Positions 59,801-64,000 of a stretch of DNA of 64,000 nucleotides are shown here, one piece after another. The DNA is from Paramacrobiotus metropolitanus (Eukaryota; Tardigrada; Eutardigrada; Parachela; Macrobiotidae). Location: assembly GCF_019649055.1 (NCBI RefSeq), contig NW_026570231.1:62001-126000 (forward strand), in the 5' to 3' direction. Each line of letters begins with the position of its first letter. Positions within the stretch are counted from its first letter, which is position 1. The notes beneath the pieces were generated by a model. It was not told the DNA's origin and made no database searches. It saw only the letters and a list, made by a program, of their open reading frames with translations. A program made the translations under genes and the position numbers.

Positions 59801-60870
59801 TATGAATATCTATAATATGATTCTGTGTTATGCTGTTCATACGGTACATGTCTGAACATTCACTACTGTATGTGGTCCATAGAACTTGATCTAGTCGAAA
59901 AAGATTGGGCATTTTGAATTTATTGTTACTCCGAAGTAGAGTGTTTGTTATGAACAACAATAAATGCTATGCCGGTTGAATGCATTTTATGATTGTTTGG
60001 ACGTTTTCGTGGTTATTAAACCAGAACAAAAGGACTGGTGGGTGTAGGTAGACCAGTGTATAGGCACAATGCAGTGAACCTATACTACCCCGATACTTGT
60101 CGCCTACAAGTTGTAGGCTACAACTAAAATTTATGCTTTATGATCACTATAACCTGTACGGTTTGGATCATTAGCCGAGATTTTGTTTGGATTTTTTGGT
60201 TAATCCGGTTGACGTGACATGTGGTGCCATAGGCTTTAACTTCGTGAAAAAACTGCATCAAGTGCTCGACAAGATTATATGAATTTACGGCACATTAAGG
60301 GATTAACAGCTGTTTTTCGGGCCTTCCTGACCATTAATCTTGTTCAGTGTGGCGGTGACTTTTATTAAAACCCACTATCTGAAAGCGTATGTAGCTTTGA
60401 ATGCTTTTTTTAAAATGTCGGCAGACTGGTTCAGGAGTGAACATTGTAGCGCTCTAATTATAGCCGTGAAAATCTTACGTGCGCATTGCGCAGTGAACGT
60501 CCGTATATTGCTGCAGTGCTTTTTATTGTTAAATTACTTTTATGTGTTATGTTATATACTTAGTTTAACTTTTAATAGTTTTTTGCTTTGATATTGTCTT
60601 GATTATTGTTTTCAGGAGCAATTTAGGGTGATGGCTAGTTCGTACTGTCTCCTACCAAATTTCGTTATGTTTTTCATTGTGTCTGTTGTTTTTTCGCCTA
60701 CTGGCCTATAAAGTTATAATTACCTTCGTACATGGCCTAGATATGAAATCTTCGTAGTACATCGTAAAGTATATCTCCGAGCATATTGCATCTTTAGCAA
60801 GGTAATTAACGCATAAGAGATCTGAGCGCAATCCATATCATGTTCTTTATTTTGACAGCACAACAGTGAG

Positions 60871-62276
60871 ATGACCTTCTTTCGGCGTAAAAAATCGGTG
60901 AACATTACCGACTGTGATCCGACATATAAGGTATGTCGAGCAAATCGGTTAATACCATACTATGCATATCGATTGTGGACCATGGTGGAATTCAGCGAAA
61001 TGATTCTTGTTGTTTCCAGGTGGTTTACCTCGGTAATGTCCTCACCCTTGTGGCCAAAGGAGACGCTTGCGTAGAAAAACCGTTACAGACTTTATGGAAA
61101 AATTACACGGTTATGCAAAGAAAGGACATCAAAATGAAGCTGACAATTTGCAGTTCCGGTCTAAAAGCCGAAACCACAGAACACGGCTTAACGGAATACT
61201 GGTACGAAGATGATAATCGGTTTTATGTTTATAGCTAGCATGTCAGCCACTGCACATCCTGACAAGATGCTTAATTTAAGATAACAATTCCCGAGCTGGA
61301 ACCATAAGAAGCGGGTATCAGCACAGAGTATAGTGTTAATGTTATTCTGGTGCTACGATTGTCCTTTTCTTAAAAATAAATATGGTTCATTTTGTAAATA
61401 ATACAATTCTTTTGGGAAATAATATCATCCCTAAGTTTTGAGTGGCTTGGAAGAATACTACGTACACCTCTTAATCTGAAATTATATTTTTTGTATATCC
61501 TGGTTTGAACATTGCACAGGGCGCATCGAATTACGTTTTGCGGTACACACCCTGATTTTCCTCGTCTTTTTGCCTGGGTATACCGTCATGAAGGAAAACG
61601 GTTAAAACCGGAGCTGCGCTTTCACGCCGTCCTATGCTCAAAAGCCGACAAAGTCCAGCAGATGGCCAGCCTTCTCCAGCAGAAAATACTCTGGGCCTTG
61701 AATGATTTCAAACGGGATAAAATATCGAAACAGAATGCCCGCCGTCTTCATGAAATTCTCTCCGAAATTGCTCCCACTGTCTGCAAACGCCGGCAGATTC
61801 TGTCCACCGGTCAAAACTTCCGGCCGCCCCTCGAGCGCTCCAAAAGTGCACCGCGCCTGGTAGCCATTGAGGAAGAAGCCGGCATTATTCACGAAGAGGA
61901 GGAAGAGGACGATGCGAGCGATGTCAACGAATGTTTGAACAGACAGAGTTCAAATGGCACTTCATCCATCAGCAGCAGTGCCAACGGTGTTGACTCGACT
62001 CTAGCGAATGAGTTCGTTGGCGGTGGGGACGAAAGCGAGACGGACGGCGAGGAGGGCGATGATGGACTGTACAGTCCGTCCTGGTCAGTTAACTCCTCAC
62101 CAGCGGGCTCTTGGAATGTCAAGCGACGCTCCTCGTCTACCGGTCCAAACAGTCAGGAAGGAATGCACAATGCCACGGCGTTCTCGGTGCACGAGCTGCA
62201 TAAGGCCATTGAAGAGACGTCGTCTGTTGAGTCGAGGGAGTCGGGATTCGAGGAAATCAAGGGACATGTTTGCTAA
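60871..62276 (+). CDS. FAM43: FAM43-like PTB-domain protein
   Basis: Cytoplasmic protein of the FAM43 family, which has a phosphotyrosine-binding (PTB/PID) domain and no well-defined role. Exons 60871-60930, 61020-61201 and 61520-62276 join in phase to 332 residues. The N-terminus is MTFFRRKKSVNITDCDPTYK followed by VVYLGNVLTLVAKGDACVEK. The domain continues across the second intron into AHRITFCGTHPDFPRLFAWV and YRHEGKRLKPELRFHAVLCS. After it comes the family motif PPLERSKSAPRLVAIEEE, then an acidic and Ser-rich tail ending FEEIKGHVC. An in-frame TGA lies 15 bases upstream of the ATG, which supports this start, though TGACAG may also be an acceptor of a 5' UTR intron. FAM43A and FAM43B are vertebrate paralogues, so no letter is assigned. 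Confidence 0.9.
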
Positions 62277-62317
62277 ATTATGTTGACCAAAAAAGAGCTC
62301 TTTTCAGCTGTGTGTAC

Positions 62318-62323
62318 AATAAA
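62318..62323 (+). terminator. Poly(A) signal of the FAM43-like gene
   Basis: AATAAA 42 bases after the stop codon, followed about 10 bases later by TG/T-rich sequence (GTCTGGTTTCGTG). Typical position for 3' end formation. Confidence 0.7.
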
Positions 62324-64000
62324 TAGTCTGGTTTCGTGATGGAGATGTTTTCGGATCTTTTGATATTTTTATAATATTGTTTTCTGCTGCTTTGCAACCA
62401 AGGCCACCGGCCCAAGGCCAAACGGCAGTTTGTTTATAATGATGAATATGCCGTTTTGACAGTTTTTGAATCTACACTCTGTTGCCGGTTACTTTCGATT
62501 TTAACATGCTATACGGCAAGCATTTTGAGTTAATTGTTACCTGATAAAGAGGTAACGTCTCAGTTTAAAGCGGTCAATTGAACAGTTTTACGTTCGTCTG
62601 ATAAGTGCTAGGTTGTGGGTATTGTGTGCCTGATAATTTTTGATTCAGAATCGTCGCATATACTGCAGTAAATCCTGTCGACATTAGCGATTAGGTCTTT
62701 CCAAGACAGCACGTGAGCTATTGATTAGATAGTCAATTTACCGGTGAATCGATTCAAGATGACAAAATGATGCAAATTTTGGGAACTGATATTGTGTGTG
62801 TCGCTATCACACATTAATATGTATGAAATTAATATAAATACATAGTCTACAGGGATTTTGTTACAGCCAGCATATAATTACAACAATACCTTGCATAAAT
62901 TACAATTATTGTCTATTTAATTACGAGGCGCCTAAATTGATGTAGCCAATAGATTATGAAGTAGGGTGACAGTTTTTGGTTGGTCGCATTTTTATGGTAA
63001 CTATGTTTCTGTTCCATGTGCAAGAAAAGATAGTGGCGCAATTAACGCTAAATACGAGAATAACATGAATGATGAGAGTACTTTCTTTAAATACTTAATT
63101 AAAAATTTTGACCGTCGCTTAATTTCAAACAACATATTCCGGCAGTTCCACGGCTGTTATTATTCCACACATGTACAGCAGTTCGCATTTCCGGTCGTCG
63201 TGAAAAAGCGATGCAGCTCTTTAAATGTTTATGCACGACTGATATCGGAAAAAACCGGTTACCGCCAAAAGGATGAGAACAATGGTTCCTTCTCCAGTTG
63301 TTACATGAGAGGAATTCGCGATTCATGTTGGAAAGGAATTCACGATAGCTATAGCAGAGATTAAGGATGCCTTCAAGATCTTTAGGTGCACCGTACTTGC
63401 ATATTCATAATTACTTGCCTGGACGTTTAAAGGTAAACAGTAAACACGAAACGCATTACAATTCACGCAGTTAATATTCTGCAACGCTTACAGGTGCGTT
63501 ACAACTTACAACCACACACAGTATGCGTCATATGTTTATCTATAATACTTTGTACATATCTAAAAGTTGAGTGTCCCTCACGCCTCAGTCTACAATAAAA
63601 CCCTGTAAACCGAACTGATGATGCAAAATAGGTTTCAACAAACTAACAATTACGGCAATAATGGAGCTGTTGAGATATAATACTATTTAATAAAACAAAG
63701 TTGAAATGATTTCGGCGGCCGTCAGTGCAACTGACACCCAAATCAAATGCCGCTTCGGTAGTATCGCTAACTAGGACAAGACGTTACAACTCAAACGGCT
63801 TTTCCATTGCCAGCAAATGTTGGGAAAATTTTACCTAAAGAATAGTTTTTACTGTCTGCCGCTACTTTCATTTTATCTCGGAGCAGTTTACCCTGGTTTT
63901 AAAATATTTTTTCGATCTTCGAATTACAGTATTACTGCATCTAGCTAAAAAATTTACTTCCATTGGTATAAATTAGGATCTAGAAACGACCCAAGAAGGT
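62324..64000. other. Non-coding right end of the window
   Basis: Only one longer open frame (62966-63364, plus strand, 132 codons) is present. It shows no signal peptide, repeat, domain motif or coding-like composition that I can recognise, so I do not call it a gene. Nothing else is identified. Confidence 0.4.

Larger units (their letters stand above)
55559..60870. other. Non-coding region between aquaporin and FAM43 genes
   Basis: No supported gene. Short open frames such as 56605-56883 and 58855-59040 show no family features. Recognisable content is a 25-bp hairpin at 55967-56025 and a palindrome at 56835-56860. Confidence 0.45.

Noticed and set aside
62966-63364. 132-codon open frame near the right end as a gene
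   Set aside because: No recognisable motif, splice context or coding-like composition; it could be chance in this DNA.
1-64000. CRISPR array or prokaryotic operon
   Set aside because: Introns, large modular animal proteins and the absence of spaced direct repeats exclude it. The 39-kb repeats are palindromes without spacers.

Overview
The window is a piece of an animal nuclear genome. It holds multi-exon genes with GT-AG introns, AT-rich intergenic DNA and several short transposon-like repeats. Five protein-coding genes can be read. Four belong to families found across animals (Frizzled receptor, laminin gamma chain, aquaglyceroporin, FAM43), and one is a giant muscle protein typical of protostomes (twitchin/projectin). 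Twitchin has the nematode-like order: N-terminal Ig domains, a long Lys/Pro/Ala/Glu-rich region, more Ig domains, then Fn3/Ig super-repeats. With the compact introns this suggests an ecdysozoan invertebrate. A tardigrade is my best guess, but nothing in the sequence proves it.

Layout. 1-24271 (minus strand): twitchin, running off the left edge before its kinase end. I could place 35 exons whose reading phases all join, plus an alternative first exon at 26345-26654. 26.7-30.1 kb: non-coding upstream DNA with a 164-bp MITE. 30345-32400 (minus): a Frizzled-family receptor in three exons, with an apparent frameshift near transmembrane helix 6. 32.5-41.7 kb: repeat-rich and without recognisable host genes. 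It holds a long inverted-repeat element (36.7-38.9 kb) carrying a broken ORF, and an array of perfect palindromes (39.2-39.5 kb). 41711-51992 (plus): a complete laminin gamma subunit, 15 exons and 1,640 codons, with a transposon-like insertion in its last intron. 52993-55558 (plus): a seven-exon aquaglyceroporin with one non-canonical splice donor. 55.6-60.9 kb: non-coding, with a 25-bp perfect hairpin. 60871-62276 (plus): a three-exon FAM43-like PTB-domain protein with a poly(A) signal. The rest is non-coding.

The genes do not form a pathway. Twitchin acts in the sarcomere, laminin gamma in basement membranes, Frizzled in Wnt reception, the aquaporin in water and solute transport, and FAM43 is a poorly understood adaptor. 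I found no new gene system. The most unusual points are the two interchangeable N-termini of twitchin, the paired RRTSG-FQF motifs in its linker, the Frizzled frameshift, the GG splice donor of the aquaporin, and the repeat structures between 28 and 39.5 kb. Exon borders come from reading splice sites and phases by eye and may be off by a base or two.
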